Shown here piece by piece: positions 1-6,538 of a stretch of 7,225 nucleotides of DNA (positions are counted from its first letter, which is position 1; each line of letters opens with the position of its first letter). The notes beneath the pieces were generated by a model. That model saw nothing but the letters and a program-made list of their open reading frames with translations, had not been told where the DNA came from and ran no database searches. Location: positions 1-7,225 of the forward strand of contig CAIOSS010000289.1 in the NCBI GenBank assembly GCA_903860995.1, given 5' to 3'. The translations under genes were made by a program, and so were the position numbers. The stretch is from an uncultured delta proteobacterium (lineage in GTDB: Bacteria; Myxococcota_A; Polyangia; Polyangiales; Ga0077539).

Positions 1-1
1 C

Positions 2-124
2 GATGGGTATCTTGCGCGCATCGGTGTGGAGACGGGGTGTACAGGGAACCTTGAGCATCACAGCCGCATCGTGATCGAATCGGATGGCTCGTACGCGACG
101 CGATGCCCGTCATCTCGAACCTGA
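2..124 (+). CDS. Possible 3' end of an upstream gene (partial)
   Basis: An open frame enters from the left edge and ends at a TGA at 122-124, giving 40 residues that include GYLARIGVETGC and SRIVIESDGSYATRC. The composition is protein-like (balanced hydrophobic, acidic and polar residues), unlike the arginine-rich translation of the overlapping frame that starts at 84. I do not recognise the family. If it is real, it ends 16 bp before the ATG at 141 and argues that the next gene starts there rather than at 84, which would make the two an operon. The short length and lack of upstream sequence keep confidence low. Confidence 0.35.
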   Translation, partial: DGYLARIGVETGCTGNLEHHSRIVIESDGSYATRCPSSRT

Positions 125-140
125 AAGCAAACCTGACAAG

Positions 141-731
141 ATGATCCCCAAGTTCACCCCCAGGAGCCTGCTCGCCCGGCTGGTGCCGCACATCGAGGCG
201 TTGCGCATCGGCCAGCTTCCCCTGCCTTTGGCCGGGTCGGCAAGCTACGCCGACGGCGCGACGCTCGGGGATGCAGTCACCGCGCTCGGTGACGAGCTCG
301 GCCTGGACGAGGACGAGATCGAGACGCTGCAGGGGCGCGTCTATCGGCTCGTCTCGCGACGCGAAGTCAACCTGCTGACGAGCTCTTGGGACGAGCGAGC
401 GGCCTGCAGCAGGAAGCACTCGGCGCTGGTGTTGCCGAACGGGACGGTGCTGTTTCTCTTTAGTGATGACGATGCAGAGGTGCAGTACCTGATCGTCGAT
501 CGTGGCGTCGCGCCTCTCGACGAACGGCAGGCCCATCGCGTGCTGGTCGACTACTTTCGATCGATCGCGCACGGGTCGGACGGCCTCGACCCATGGGAGT
601 TCTGGGGATCCGACGTCACTTCCGACCTGACCGTGCGCTCGCCGATGCTCACCGCCGCATTGGATGCGTACGACGGTGAAGATCTACCCGTGGAAGATCC
701 CGCATTCTGGCACCTCGACGACGAGCGTTGA
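141..731 (+). CDS. Uncharacterised acidic protein
   Basis: This frame encodes 196 residues from the ATG at 141 (MIPKFTPRSLLARLVPHIEA). An in-frame ATG at 84 would add 19 arginine-rich residues. I prefer 141 because the added stretch looks non-coding and overlaps the possible upstream gene end; neither start has a convincing ribosome binding site. No signal peptide or membrane segment is visible. The N-terminal half is helical, with an acidic stretch (GDELGLDEDEIETLQGR). The middle has alternating hydrophobic strands (SALVLPNGTVLFLFSDDD, VQYLIVDRGV), and the C-terminus is strongly acidic and tryptophan-bearing (DPWEFWG, DPAFWHLDDER). That pattern suggests a small soluble alpha/beta protein. 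I do not recognise a family and assign no function. It converges with the sirtuin gene, with 207 bp between the stop codons holding no gene I can support. Confidence 0.7.
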   Translation: MIPKFTPRSLLARLVPHIEALRIGQLPLPLAGSASYADGATLGDAVTALGDELGLDEDEIETLQGRVYRLVSRREVNLLTSSWDERAACSRKHSALVLPNGTVLFLFSDDDAEVQYLIVDRGVAPLDERQAHRVLVDYFRSIAHGSDGLDPWEFWGSDVTSDLTVRSPMLTAALDAYDGEDLPVEDPAFWHLDDER

Positions 732-938
732 CGCTGCTCTCGGGTTGCGCTGCCGAGGTCTCGCCACGGTCACACGCCACAATTGCCACGAATCGTCGTC
801 GCACCGCGCCGAGGGCCACTCCCTGCGCGGTGCCCCCGCCGGCATCGCCGAGCAGTGCAACCAGACGCCTGCGCGCCGCCTCGCACCATGGAGCTTGCCC
901 GGTCGGCCCGCAGCATCACGGTGTGAGCGCGCACGAGA

Positions 939-1799
939 TCACCCCACGGTCGCCGAGCCAGCCGCGAGCCGTCGGTCGATGGCACGGAGCCCCTCGAGGG
1001 CGCCGACCGGGAGGGAGAGCCCCCCGGCGGGCACGGCCGGGTCGCGGACGTTGATGCGCACGAGCGTCCCGATCTCGGCGAGGCGCTCCGAGGTGCGCCG
1101 AACCGTCGGAATGGCCATTCCCGCCCCGCACTCGATCACGACGAGGCGGCGGCCGGGCAGGGACTTGAGCCAGTCGCTCATCCGACGGGTCTGGGCGCCG
1201 GTGCGAGAAGGATTCCACCCGAGGTCGCCGAACATGGCGATGTTCGGCCGGGCCAGGCCACGACACTTCGGACACCGGGGCAGCGCGCCGCGCGCCCGAA
1301 ACGTGGCCGGATCGACGTCGACGCGAAACGGATCCGCGGAGAAGAGGTCGGCCCCGCAGTCGGCGTTGCATTGCATGAAGTCGATGGCTCCATGGCACTC
1401 GGTGACCCGCGTCGGGTCGAAGCTCGCGCGCTGAAACTGCCCATCGACATTGGACGTATACACCCAGTGTCCCAGCGACTTCGTGGCGGCCCAGCGACGC
1501 AGGATCGCGAACCCCTCATGAGGGATGGTCTTGCGATAGAGCTCGAGTCGGTGTCCGTAGAAGCCCCAGGCGAGATCGGGTTCACTGTAGAACCCATCGG
1601 GGGAGGCCAGGTCTTCGAAGCTGAGCCCGAGCTCGGCGTAGGGCGGATAGGCGCGCCAGAAGCCCTCGTTACCCCGGAAATCGGGCAGACCCGAATCGAC
1701 GCCCATGCCCGCGCCGGCAGTGATCACCAGGGCCTCGGCGTGCCGGATGGCCTCCGCCGCGCGGTCGTACGTCGCCTCGAGTGATGTGCTGGCGCTCAT
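939..1799 (-). CDS. SIR2-family NAD-dependent protein deacylase (sirtuin)
   Basis: The 286-residue protein carries the full sirtuin signature. The NAD-binding loop GAGMGVDSGLPDFRG lies at about 29-43. TSNVDGQF (115-122) stands where family members have TQNIDGLH. The catalytic histidine is H136 in ECHG. A structural zinc site is formed by C144, C148, C176 and C179, with CX3C spacing in the first pair instead of the usual CX2C. ARPNIAMFGD (183-192) is followed by ECGAGMAIPTVR (223-234) and LVRIN (246-250), which contact NAD. Sirtuins remove acyl groups from lysine using NAD+, producing nicotinamide and O-acyl-ADP-ribose, usually in the cytoplasm. The ATG at 1799 has only a weak GAGG about 11 nt upstream. 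The gene looks intact and full length. It lies 54 bp downstream of the FGE-like pseudogene on the same strand. Deacylase activity is inferred from conserved residues; ADP-ribosyltransferase activity is a less likely alternative. Confidence 0.93.
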   Translation of the reverse strand: MSASTSLEATYDRAAEAIRHAEALVITAGAGMGVDSGLPDFRGNEGFWRAYPPYAELGLSFEDLASPDGFYSEPDLAWGFYGHRLELYRKTIPHEGFAILRRWAATKSLGHWVYTSNVDGQFQRASFDPTRVTECHGAIDFMQCNADCGADLFSADPFRVDVDPATFRARGALPRCPKCRGLARPNIAMFGDLGWNPSRTGAQTRRMSDWLKSLPGRRLVVIECGAGMAIPTVRRTSERLAEIGTLVRINVRDPAVPAGGLSLPVGALEGLRAIDRRLAAGSATVG

Positions 1800-1853
1800 G
1801 GAATGAAAATCCTCGTCAATCGGATGGTGCGTGTCAAGGGTGAAGTCGGTCTT

Positions 1854-2296
1854 TTACGGCATCGTCCTGGCGCAGCGGAACCCGACCCCGCCTACACGAA
1901 ACATGGGCGCATTGTCATTTCGCGAAGCGCTGCGCATCGTCACGACGTCGGTGTTGCTGAACGCCCCGCCCCGCATCGCCCGCGCCGAAGCGGACAGGGC
2001 GACGTTGCAGAGTGGGTCCGTCGTAGACCTTCAGCACGAGGGGTAGGGCGCGCGATGGTCCGCCATCCACTCGTAGACGTTGCCCGCGAGATCATACAAA
2101 CCAGCGGACGCCTCGAAGCTTTCGACCCGGCGGGAGGACGTCCCGGCGCTGCCCGGGCACCCGTTCCAGAGCGCTCTATCGCAAGTGGTTCCTGGATCGG
2201 CGTCGCCCCATGGGTCGATTCACTGACCAGACCTTCCGGCCCCTTTCCACACGCCACGCCGAGCGCCGCCGCCAGCCACCACCACTGTCTGGTCAT
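1854..2296 (-). pseudogene. FGE-sulfatase (SUMF1/EgtB/PvdO-type) lipoprotein, decayed
   Basis: Two pieces of one gene remain. The 5' piece starts at an ATG at 2296 with an AAAGGGG ribosome binding site, and encodes a lipoprotein signal peptide (MTRQWWWLAAALGVAC, lipobox LGVAC). About 24 codons later the frame has no family similarity. In another frame, from about 2219, the second half of an FGE-sulfatase domain appears: PWGDADPGTTCDRALWNGCP, then SAGLYDLAGNVYEWMADH, then MRGGAFSNTDVVTMRSASR and GVGFRCARTMP, ending at a TAA at 1854-1856. The first half of the domain is missing, so a deletion plus frame change lies near 2222, and a TGA at 2031-2033 interrupts the remaining domain. The paired active-site cysteines of true formylglycine-generating enzymes (next to the RGGS motif) are absent. 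The ancestor was therefore probably one of the non-catalytic or differently acting relatives common as outer-membrane lipoproteins in myxobacteria. Confidence 0.88.
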
Positions 2297-2583
2297 GTCG
2301 CCCCTTTGCGCGGTCACTACTTCGATCCCCGGTTGGTGTCCATCTCGCCGCGCGGACGGGCGATCATCGCGGCTTCGACCGGGCGTGGACGCTCTCGCGC
2401 GACTCAGCCCAACCTGCCACCGACCTACTCGACCGAGCAGCAACAGGAGGCCGCATTCCGCCACCACGAAGGCCGTTCTGCTCCCGCGAGATCCGGGGGT
2501 GGCCGTCGGTCGCAGCCCGCTGGTGGCCCCCGACGGAGAGCGGATCCCCCTGCCGTACCAATTGGCCGGGTTCGCGGCGCACA
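2297..2583 (-). other. Unassigned 287-bp spacer between ARH gene and FGE-like pseudogene
   Basis: No gene is called here. The stretch is GC-rich and open on both strands. A minus frame in phase with the pseudogene's signal peptide reads PANWYGRGIRSPSGAT and similar. A plus frame in mirrored register reads APDGERIPLPYQLAGF and ends at about 2621, inside the ARH gene. Third-position G/C is high in both because the registers share third positions. By hand count over about 40 codons, first-position G/C exceeds second-position G/C only on the plus strand, a weak hint of a gene remnant. I recognise neither translation. Confidence 0.3.
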
Positions 2584-3423
2584 TCATGGAATCGTCGTCG
2601 GTGCTGCAATGTCCCCGTTGAAGGCTGCCCCCCCGGTCGTGCGGAGCGTGAACAGCAGCAGCGCGATGGCGAGCACGCTGTCGACGTCGCCCCCCATCCC
2701 GATGCATGCGCAGAGGAGTTCATCCTCGGTGGTGGCGCGGGCGGCGTGGTAGCGCGCGTGCCGCAGCAGCATCGCGGCCGGAACATTGCTCGGATACCGC
2801 GCGACGAACTCCGCCGGCGAAAGTGTTCGATCCGGCTCGTGGGCGAGCGGGTCCCTCCCGACGACGAGGTCGGCCAGGAGGTCGTGCAGGGCGCGCGCGG
2901 CGCCCCTCGCGGTGGGGTGGTCGTGCGTGAGCCGGCCGAAGGCCTCGACCATCGTGGCGCTGTCGTCGCCTCGCGCTCGCGCGAATCGAAACACCGGGTA
3001 GACCAGCGAGAGCAGGCCGTTGCCGAAGGAGTTTCGATCGGCCGAGATGGAGAGCACCTTCTCCAGCGTGAAGTCGCCGTGGCGGCGGAGGTGGGCGATG
3101 GTCGCGAAGTGGTCGCGCCAGGTGCGCCCATAGGTGGTGGGGCGGTGTTCTCGGGTGTGAAAATCACACCATGCGAGGCATAGGTCATCCACTGGAAGCC
3201 CACTGAAACCAGTAAGAAATAACAGCCAGCAGCGCACGATGTCGGACTCGTCGGTGCCCTGGGGGTACGTCCTTGCCCGCGCGCGAATGTCCTCGATGGA
3301 TACCGTGCGGAGGTTCGTTCCGTTGGACTCCCACGGGGCGCCGAGGCGGTCGCCGCGGCAGAAGGCCGCGAGCGCGAGGTCCATCGATGGTGCGAAGTCG
3401 AGGGGGATGTTGGGCACCTTCAA
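2584..3423 (-). CDS. ADP-ribosylglycohydrolase (ARH/DraG family)
   Basis: The 279-residue protein shows the ordered signature of this dinuclear-magnesium family. FCRGDRLGAPWES (about 21-33) corresponds to the usual GDALGAP(L/M)E. GTDESD (56-61) corresponds to TDD(T/S), with one metal-ligand aspartate replaced by glutamate. NSFGNGLLSLVYPV (131-144) corresponds to SxGNGxxMRxxPxG. LTHDHPTA (165-172) is followed by GGDVDSVLAIA (244-254) for GGDTDTxAAIA. The family cleaves ADP-ribose from arginine, serine or other acceptors, or from ADP-ribose polymers, reversing ADP-ribosylation. The TTG start at 3423 overlaps the stop of the upstream HTH gene in a TTGA sequence, implying translational coupling. 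GTG at 3417 (preceded by GGTGG) and ATG at 3384 are alternative starts. Length is close to the family norm. The threonine-to-serine and aspartate-to-glutamate changes are conservative, so activity is likely but unproven. Confidence 0.88.
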   Translation of the reverse strand: MKVPNIPLDFAPSMDLALAAFCRGDRLGAPWESNGTNLRTVSIEDIRARARTYPQGTDESDIVRCWLLFLTGFSGLPVDDLCLAWCDFHTREHRPTTYGRTWRDHFATIAHLRRHGDFTLEKVLSISADRNSFGNGLLSLVYPVFRFARARGDDSATMVEAFGRLTHDHPTARGAARALHDLLADLVVGRDPLAHEPDRTLSPAEFVARYPSNVPAAMLLRHARYHAARATTEDELLCACIGMGGDVDSVLAIALLLFTLRTTGGAAFNGDIAAPTTIP

Positions 3424-4079
3424 CCACCGATCCGAATGGAGACTTCACCGTGGCGGCGGGCGCGGGAGAGGGTTTCCTGTGGGGTTCCGTCGAGGGCGTG
3501 GAGCACTGCGTGGTCGGGGCTGTAGTTGATGACGAAGCCGAGCGCGGCCCCGAAGAAGTGGGTGACCGGGAGGCCGCTCGGGGTGATGTGGAGCTTCGTG
3601 GGCAGCGCCTCGAGCGTCTGGCGCAGGTAGGTGTCCGGCGCATCGACCGCGTTGAAGCGGATGATGAGGTGTCGCTCGACGCCGCCGGTGAATCCGCACA
3701 TCGTGATCTGCGTGGGGATGCTGCGCTCCGACACCAGGATCGCGTGCGGCCGGAAGTGTAGCCGCCACAGAGCTTCGTATTCCGCCGCGGAGCGCCGCTG
3801 GTCCTCCAATCGCCGCTGCGCCTCTTCGGCGAGGCGGGTGAGGGTCTGGGCGAGGGCGGCGGCGACGACCTCGGGGGCGACCTCGAGGGCTTCGTGCAGG
3901 CGGGCGACGGCGCGGCGATTCTTGTCGTTGTCGACGAAGGCATTCAGGAGCGCCCAGACGCGGCCCACGGCCTTGGCGGGGTTACGATAGCCCAGTCGGG
4001 CGCCGAGCTCGGCCGGCTTGATGCCGAGTTCGCCCATCCGAACCTTGATGAGGTAGGCGAGATCAATCGATGTGTTCAT
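3420..4079 (-). CDS. HTH-like protein with uncharacterised C-terminal domain, coupled to ARH
   Basis: The 219-residue protein starts at an ATG at 4079; GGGAG lies 2 nt and GAAGGAG 11 nt upstream. The longer open frame to 4358 reads as non-coding. Residues about 8-45 (IKVRMGELGIKPAELGARLG, then YRNPAKAVGRVWALL) look like an XRE-style helix-turn-helix. Residues about 60-108 form a charged helix (LTRLAEEAQRRLEDQRRSAA) that could be a coiled coil. The C-terminal half (110-219) is alpha/beta, with ERSIPTQITMCGFTGG, HLIIRFNAVDAPDTYLRQTL and LPVTHFFGAALGFVINYSPD; I do not recognise it. The stop overlaps the ARH start by 4 bp, so the two are translated together and probably act together, as a regulator and enzyme or as two partners. 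A plausible operator lies 54-69 nt upstream. DNA binding is an inference from the N-terminal pattern only. Confidence 0.8.
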   Translation of the reverse strand: MNTSIDLAYLIKVRMGELGIKPAELGARLGYRNPAKAVGRVWALLNAFVDNDKNRRAVARLHEALEVAPEVVAAALAQTLTRLAEEAQRRLEDQRRSAAEYEALWRLHFRPHAILVSERSIPTQITMCGFTGGVERHLIIRFNAVDAPDTYLRQTLEALPTKLHITPSGLPVTHFFGAALGFVINYSPDHAVLHALDGTPQETLSRARRHGEVSIRIGG

Positions 4080-4123
4080 GGCTCCCGATGCTCCTTCGTC
4101 TCCCCAGACGAGCAGCGGGGGCC

Positions 4124-4148
4124 AGTATGTTTGCCGAATCACTTCGGC
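4124..4148 (-). promoter_or_regulatory. Possible operator and -10 element of the HTH-ARH operon
   Basis: On the minus strand GCCGAA-GTGA-TTCGGC is a perfect 6-bp inverted repeat with a 4-nt spacer (plus positions 4133-4148). It is followed after 3 nt by CATACT (4124-4129), a 4/6 match to a sigma-70 -10 box. The repeat would fall between -35 and -10, a usual place for repressor binding, 54-69 nt before the HTH start codon. No good -35 box is visible at 17 nt, and short GC-rich palindromes arise by chance, so this is tentative. Confidence 0.3.
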
Positions 4149-4709
4149 CACATCCCACTTTCGTGGAGACCACCTATGCCCGGGCAGGCAGGTTGGTGAG
4201 GGTGCGAACCCTCGTCTTGATGACGATTGACGGGTAGCCCATGACGTCGGGCGTGTCAACCTCTCATCGAAAGTTGGTGGAAGGACATCGACCCTGCGCC
4301 GTGTCGGTACGCTCTCCCCGGTCCGAACACGCCATGTCGGTGCGCGCGAACAAACCATGAGCGCAAGCGAGTGGGAGCACAGCCCGGGTTGTCAGTCCAC
4401 GTCTGGAATCGTTGCGGAGTTCACGTGCCGAGGCGACGTCGGAGTTACGCGCTGGTAGCCCGTCGTCCCTGTCTTCGTCATGATTGGCGTCGCGCGATCA
4501 AACTCCGCCGAAGCTACCGCAGGGTGGCCCCACGATTCCAGCACTTCGCCACCGGTTTCTACCTCCCAGGATTCTCCGCGGTCCCTGCCTGATCGTCCGT
4601 GGCGTTTGCGATGGCACCTTCGCGCTCCGCCGCGGTATCGTCCGCTCCCCCTGCACTCGGCGATTCTCGCCCGTCCGCGCGTTGCCATCACCAAGGAGGC
4701 TGACCCCGC
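4149..4709. other. Long divergent intergenic region
   Basis: I find no gene here. On the plus strand two adjacent hairpins can form: GAGGG-TGCGAA-CCCTC at 4198-4213 and CGTC-TTGAT-GACG at 4213-4225, sharing a base. Neither is followed by a T-run, so they are not classic terminators for either strand. A TTGACA box occurs on the minus strand at 4254-4259, but no matching -10 box lies 16-18 nt downstream. A 22-codon minus ORF from 4242 (MGYPSIVIKTRVRTLTNLPA) has no supporting context. Open frames in 4370-4709 are rich in arginine, proline and histidine and look like antisense or random GC-rich sequence. Confidence 0.4.
4693..4699 (+). promoter_or_regulatory. Ribosome binding site of the DUF4126-like gene
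   Basis: AAGGAGG is a near-perfect Shine-Dalgarno sequence, 10 nt before the ATG at 4710. The spacing is slightly long but acceptable. It fixes the start of the membrane protein operon. Confidence 0.7.
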
Positions 4710-5318
4710 ATGGAACTTCTCCCCCTGATGTCCGGCTTCGGCCTCGCCGCCGCGGCCGGGAGTCGCTCGTGTCTCATCCTTGTGGCCCTCGGCTTGTTTC
4801 ATCACACCGAGTACTTCCACCTGAGTCCAGAGTTCGCCTGGATCGGTAGTCCGGTGGTGATCTGCGTCGCCTTCGTCCTGGCGCTCGTCGAGATCGCGGC
4901 CGACGCCCACCCCGAGATCAGCGAACTGGTCGAGGTCGCCGCCTACCTGCCGAAGGCCGTCGTGGGCTTCATTGCGCTCGCCGGTTCGACGGGTGCGGTC
5001 GATCGCAACCTGGTCTTGTTCGCCGCCTCCGGGGTCGTCGGCGGCGGAACGGCCGTTGCCGTTCATTACGTGCGCAACCAGGTGCGCGGGGCCGTGCATG
5101 ACTCCGCGGGCTTCGCCGGACACCATGCCACCACGGGACTCAGCTACGCGGAGACCGCCGGCGCACTCGGCGTCGCCGCGGGGGCCATCTTCGTTCCCGC
5201 CCTGGTCGCCGTGGCCGTGGCCGTCGCCCTGGTCGGGACGTTCTTCGTCGCCCGGGTCATGCGTGCCCGCCTCGAAGCGCGCCTCGTCGCGCAGCCGGCG
5301 GCCGCCCCGCCGCGATGA
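4710..5318 (+). CDS. DUF4126-like integral membrane protein
   Basis: The 202-residue protein begins with a hydrophobic helix, GFGLAAAAGSRSCLILVALG (9-28), matching the LxxAAGxR start of DUF4126 proteins. Residues 48-69 (PVVICVAFVLALVEIAADAH) contain the family's characteristic 'xLEIxADxxP' segment just after a membrane helix. PKAVVGFIALAG (81-92) matches the conserved RPxAGxxxA region. The next membrane helix, LFAASGVVGGGTAVAVHYVR (103-122), is followed by a loop ending LSYAET, where relatives have an S-x-x-E-D motif. A final long hydrophobic segment spans about 148-182, and the tail is basic. The function of DUF4126 is unknown. The stop overlaps the next start by 4 bp (ATGA), indicating a two-gene membrane operon. 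The family assignment comes from motif memory, not from a search. Confidence 0.78.
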   Translation: MELLPLMSGFGLAAAAGSRSCLILVALGLFHHTEYFHLSPEFAWIGSPVVICVAFVLALVEIAADAHPEISELVEVAAYLPKAVVGFIALAGSTGAVDRNLVLFAASGVVGGGTAVAVHYVRNQVRGAVHDSAGFAGHHATTGLSYAETAGALGVAAGAIFVPALVAVAVAVALVGTFFVARVMRARLEARLVAQPAAAPPR

Positions 5319-5902
5319 TGCCCGGGCCCGATGCCGAGCGCGCGGCGCGTGCCCGCGGTGTCATCGCCGAAGGCGAACGGACGATCTTGCGCGTCGGTCC
5401 GGCGGCGCTCGCGACCACTGGACTGGGCGTGACGGTCGCGACCTTCGCGCTGCCCGGGGTCGCCCACATCGCGGGCCTCTGCCTGGGCGCCGTGGCGGTG
5501 CCGGTGCATCTGCTCGCGAGCGGGTGGCTGCTCGTGGCGCCCGCGCGACTGGTGCTGCGCAGCCCCGGGCGGAGGTTTCTCGTCCGTTGGATCGGGCGAA
5601 TCACCACGCTGGCCACGATCGGATGGGCCTACCCGCTGGTGGCGGTGCCGATCGTCGGCGTGGTGGTTCCGCCGGTGGTGTGTGCGGCGCTGGTGTTCGG
5701 GCACGCGCGATACCTGCATTGGCAGATCGACCGCGACGGGCGGAGCGTCCCGATGCATGGCCTCGAGGTCGCGACGCTCGCCGTGATGGCAATCGTGGCG
5801 GGAGTCGGGTTGATGATCGCACTGACGTTCGCGGTCGGCATGGGACTCGCGATCGACCACTGGGGCAACCCGGTCCTGGAATGGCTACGACGCGTGACGT
5901 GA
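5315..5902 (+). CDS. Unrecognised multi-pass membrane protein
   Basis: The 195-residue protein begins at the ATG at 5315, inside the stop of the preceding gene; a second ATG follows directly at 5318. The N-terminal 25 residues are charged and cytosol-like (DAERAARARGVIAEGERT). Hydrophobic stretches follow at about 33-50, 52-76, 98-128 (probably two helices around the PLVAVPIVGVVVPPVVCAAL segment) and 150-180, giving perhaps five membrane passes. Basic clusters RSPGRRFLVRWIGR (82-95) and HARYLHWQIDRDGR (130-143) are likely on the cytoplasmic side. I do not recognise a family. The ATGA overlap with the DUF4126-like gene suggests coordinated synthesis and perhaps a common complex. The following 160 bp up to 6063 hold no gene I can support. 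Confidence 0.82.
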   Translation: MMPGPDAERAARARGVIAEGERTILRVGPAALATTGLGVTVATFALPGVAHIAGLCLGAVAVPVHLLASGWLLVAPARLVLRSPGRRFLVRWIGRITTLATIGWAYPLVAVPIVGVVVPPVVCAALVFGHARYLHWQIDRDGRSVPMHGLEVATLAVMAIVAGVGLMIALTFAVGMGLAIDHWGNPVLEWLRRVT

Positions 5903-6438
5903 TCCGCTGGGCTGCGCCGGTCGAGTGCTTCCTCCCTCTGCGCCGCCAGCTGCCGGTAAAGCATCGAGGAAACAAGGCGGATTGACGCCTGTGGTCTTCG
6001 CCCGTGTGCCTCGCGCGAGTTGAGCTTTGACGCCCGCCCCCGCTCGGGGTCTCCTCCGGTCCATGCGTCATTGCCCCGATCACGCCGCGGTCGAGTTGCT
6101 GCCGAAGAAGAAAGGGTGGTTCTGCCCCGAGTGCGACGATGTCGTCCTGACCTACGAGGAGCATCCGCGTGCGGCCGCCGCCGCGGACCCGCTCCCGGTG
6201 GGCGAAGACCTCGACGCACTGCCGTTTCCCGTCGCGCATCCGTTGCTCTTCGCGCGGGACCCGGCGCTCAGTGTCACCGAACGGCTCAACAATGCGCTCT
6301 TCGCGGCGTATCAGGCGATGCGCACCGCGGGTTTGCTGATGTTGGCAGACTACCTCGACGTGAACGCGTCGGACCGCGCGCTCGATGGGGCGATTCGCAG
6401 GCTCCGGATGCCTCACTGGGGCGAGTGGACGGAGCTTT

Positions 6439-6459
6439 GGAGGCTCCGCAAAATTATCG
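6439..6459 (+). repeat. Left terminal inverted repeat of the MITE
   Basis: These 21 bp are the reverse complement of 6518-6538 except for two transitions (A/G at 6451 and T/C at 6454). The outer 12 bp are identical between the ends. Confidence 0.9.
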
Positions 6460-6474
6460 GCCTGTCTGCCGAAG

Positions 6475-6516
6475 CGTAGCCACGAGAAAACAAGCCGTTC
6501 TATTCGTAGTCACGAG
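6475..6516 (+). repeat. Internal 12-bp direct repeat within the MITE
   Basis: CGTAGCCACGAG (6475-6486) recurs as CGTAGTCACGAG (6505-6516), 30 bp further on, with one transition. Subterminal direct repeats can be transposase-binding sites or remnants of the parent element. With only two copies this may also be chance. Confidence 0.55.
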
Positions 6517-6517
6517 T

Positions 6518-6538
6518 CGATAGTTCTGCGGAGCCTCC
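6518..6538 (-). repeat. Right terminal inverted repeat of the MITE
   Basis: This is the partner of 6439-6459, with 19 of 21 positions matching in inverted orientation. It directly abuts the second TTT target copy at 6539-6541. Confidence 0.9.

Larger units (their letters stand above)
6439..6538. mobile_element. 100-bp MITE with 21-bp terminal inverted repeats
   Basis: The element begins GGAGGCTCCGCA and ends TGCGGAGCCTCC; its outer 21 bp on each side are inverted repeats matching at 19 of 21 positions. TTT flanks both ends (6436-6438 and 6539-6541) as a 3-bp target duplication. It encodes no transposase and is too short to, so it must have moved using a transposase elsewhere in the genome. 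A 3-bp duplication with long inverted repeats starting GG would suit some IS5-related groups, but this assignment is a guess. It is noticeably more AT-rich inside than its host gene. Insertion adds 103 bp, shifting the frame by one and supplying an in-frame TAG. Confidence 0.9.

Noticed and set aside
770..985. Minus-strand RGGAQASG sequence as another FGE-like tail downstream of the sirtuin
   Set aside because: Only the RGG triplet resembles the family; the expected GFRC ending is absent and the rest is a generic arginine-rich translation.
728..1054. Plus-strand frame starting MTLLSGCAAE that mimics a lipoprotein
   Set aside because: It starts at TTG inside the preceding stop, lacks the basic N-region and hydrophobic core of a signal peptide, and runs antisense into the sirtuin gene.
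2031..2033. In-frame TGA in the FGE-like gene read as selenocysteine
   Set aside because: The domain lacks its first half and has a frame change, so the gene is broken anyway. No selenocysteine insertion hairpin is evident after the TGA, and the position is not the active-site cysteine of the family.
1803..2621. 272-residue plus-strand open frame
   Set aside because: Its first half lies antisense to the recognisable FGE-sulfatase remnant, and its composition there is arginine/proline/histidine-rich, as expected for an antisense GC-rich shadow.
4198..4213. GGTTCGCACCC-like sequence on the minus strand as a tRNA T-arm or att site
   Set aside because: The loop is 6 nt rather than 7, and no acceptor, D or anticodon arms can be folded around it.
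4972..5985. 337-residue plus-strand open frame
   Set aside because: It overlaps two well-supported membrane protein genes in another frame and is dominated by arginine, alanine, glycine and proline without motifs.
5963..5985. A stretch (GAGGAAACAAGGCGG) resembling the MITE interior (GAGAAAACAAGCCG)
   Set aside because: The match covers only about 16 bp with several mismatches and no terminal repeats lie nearby, so a second element copy is not supported.
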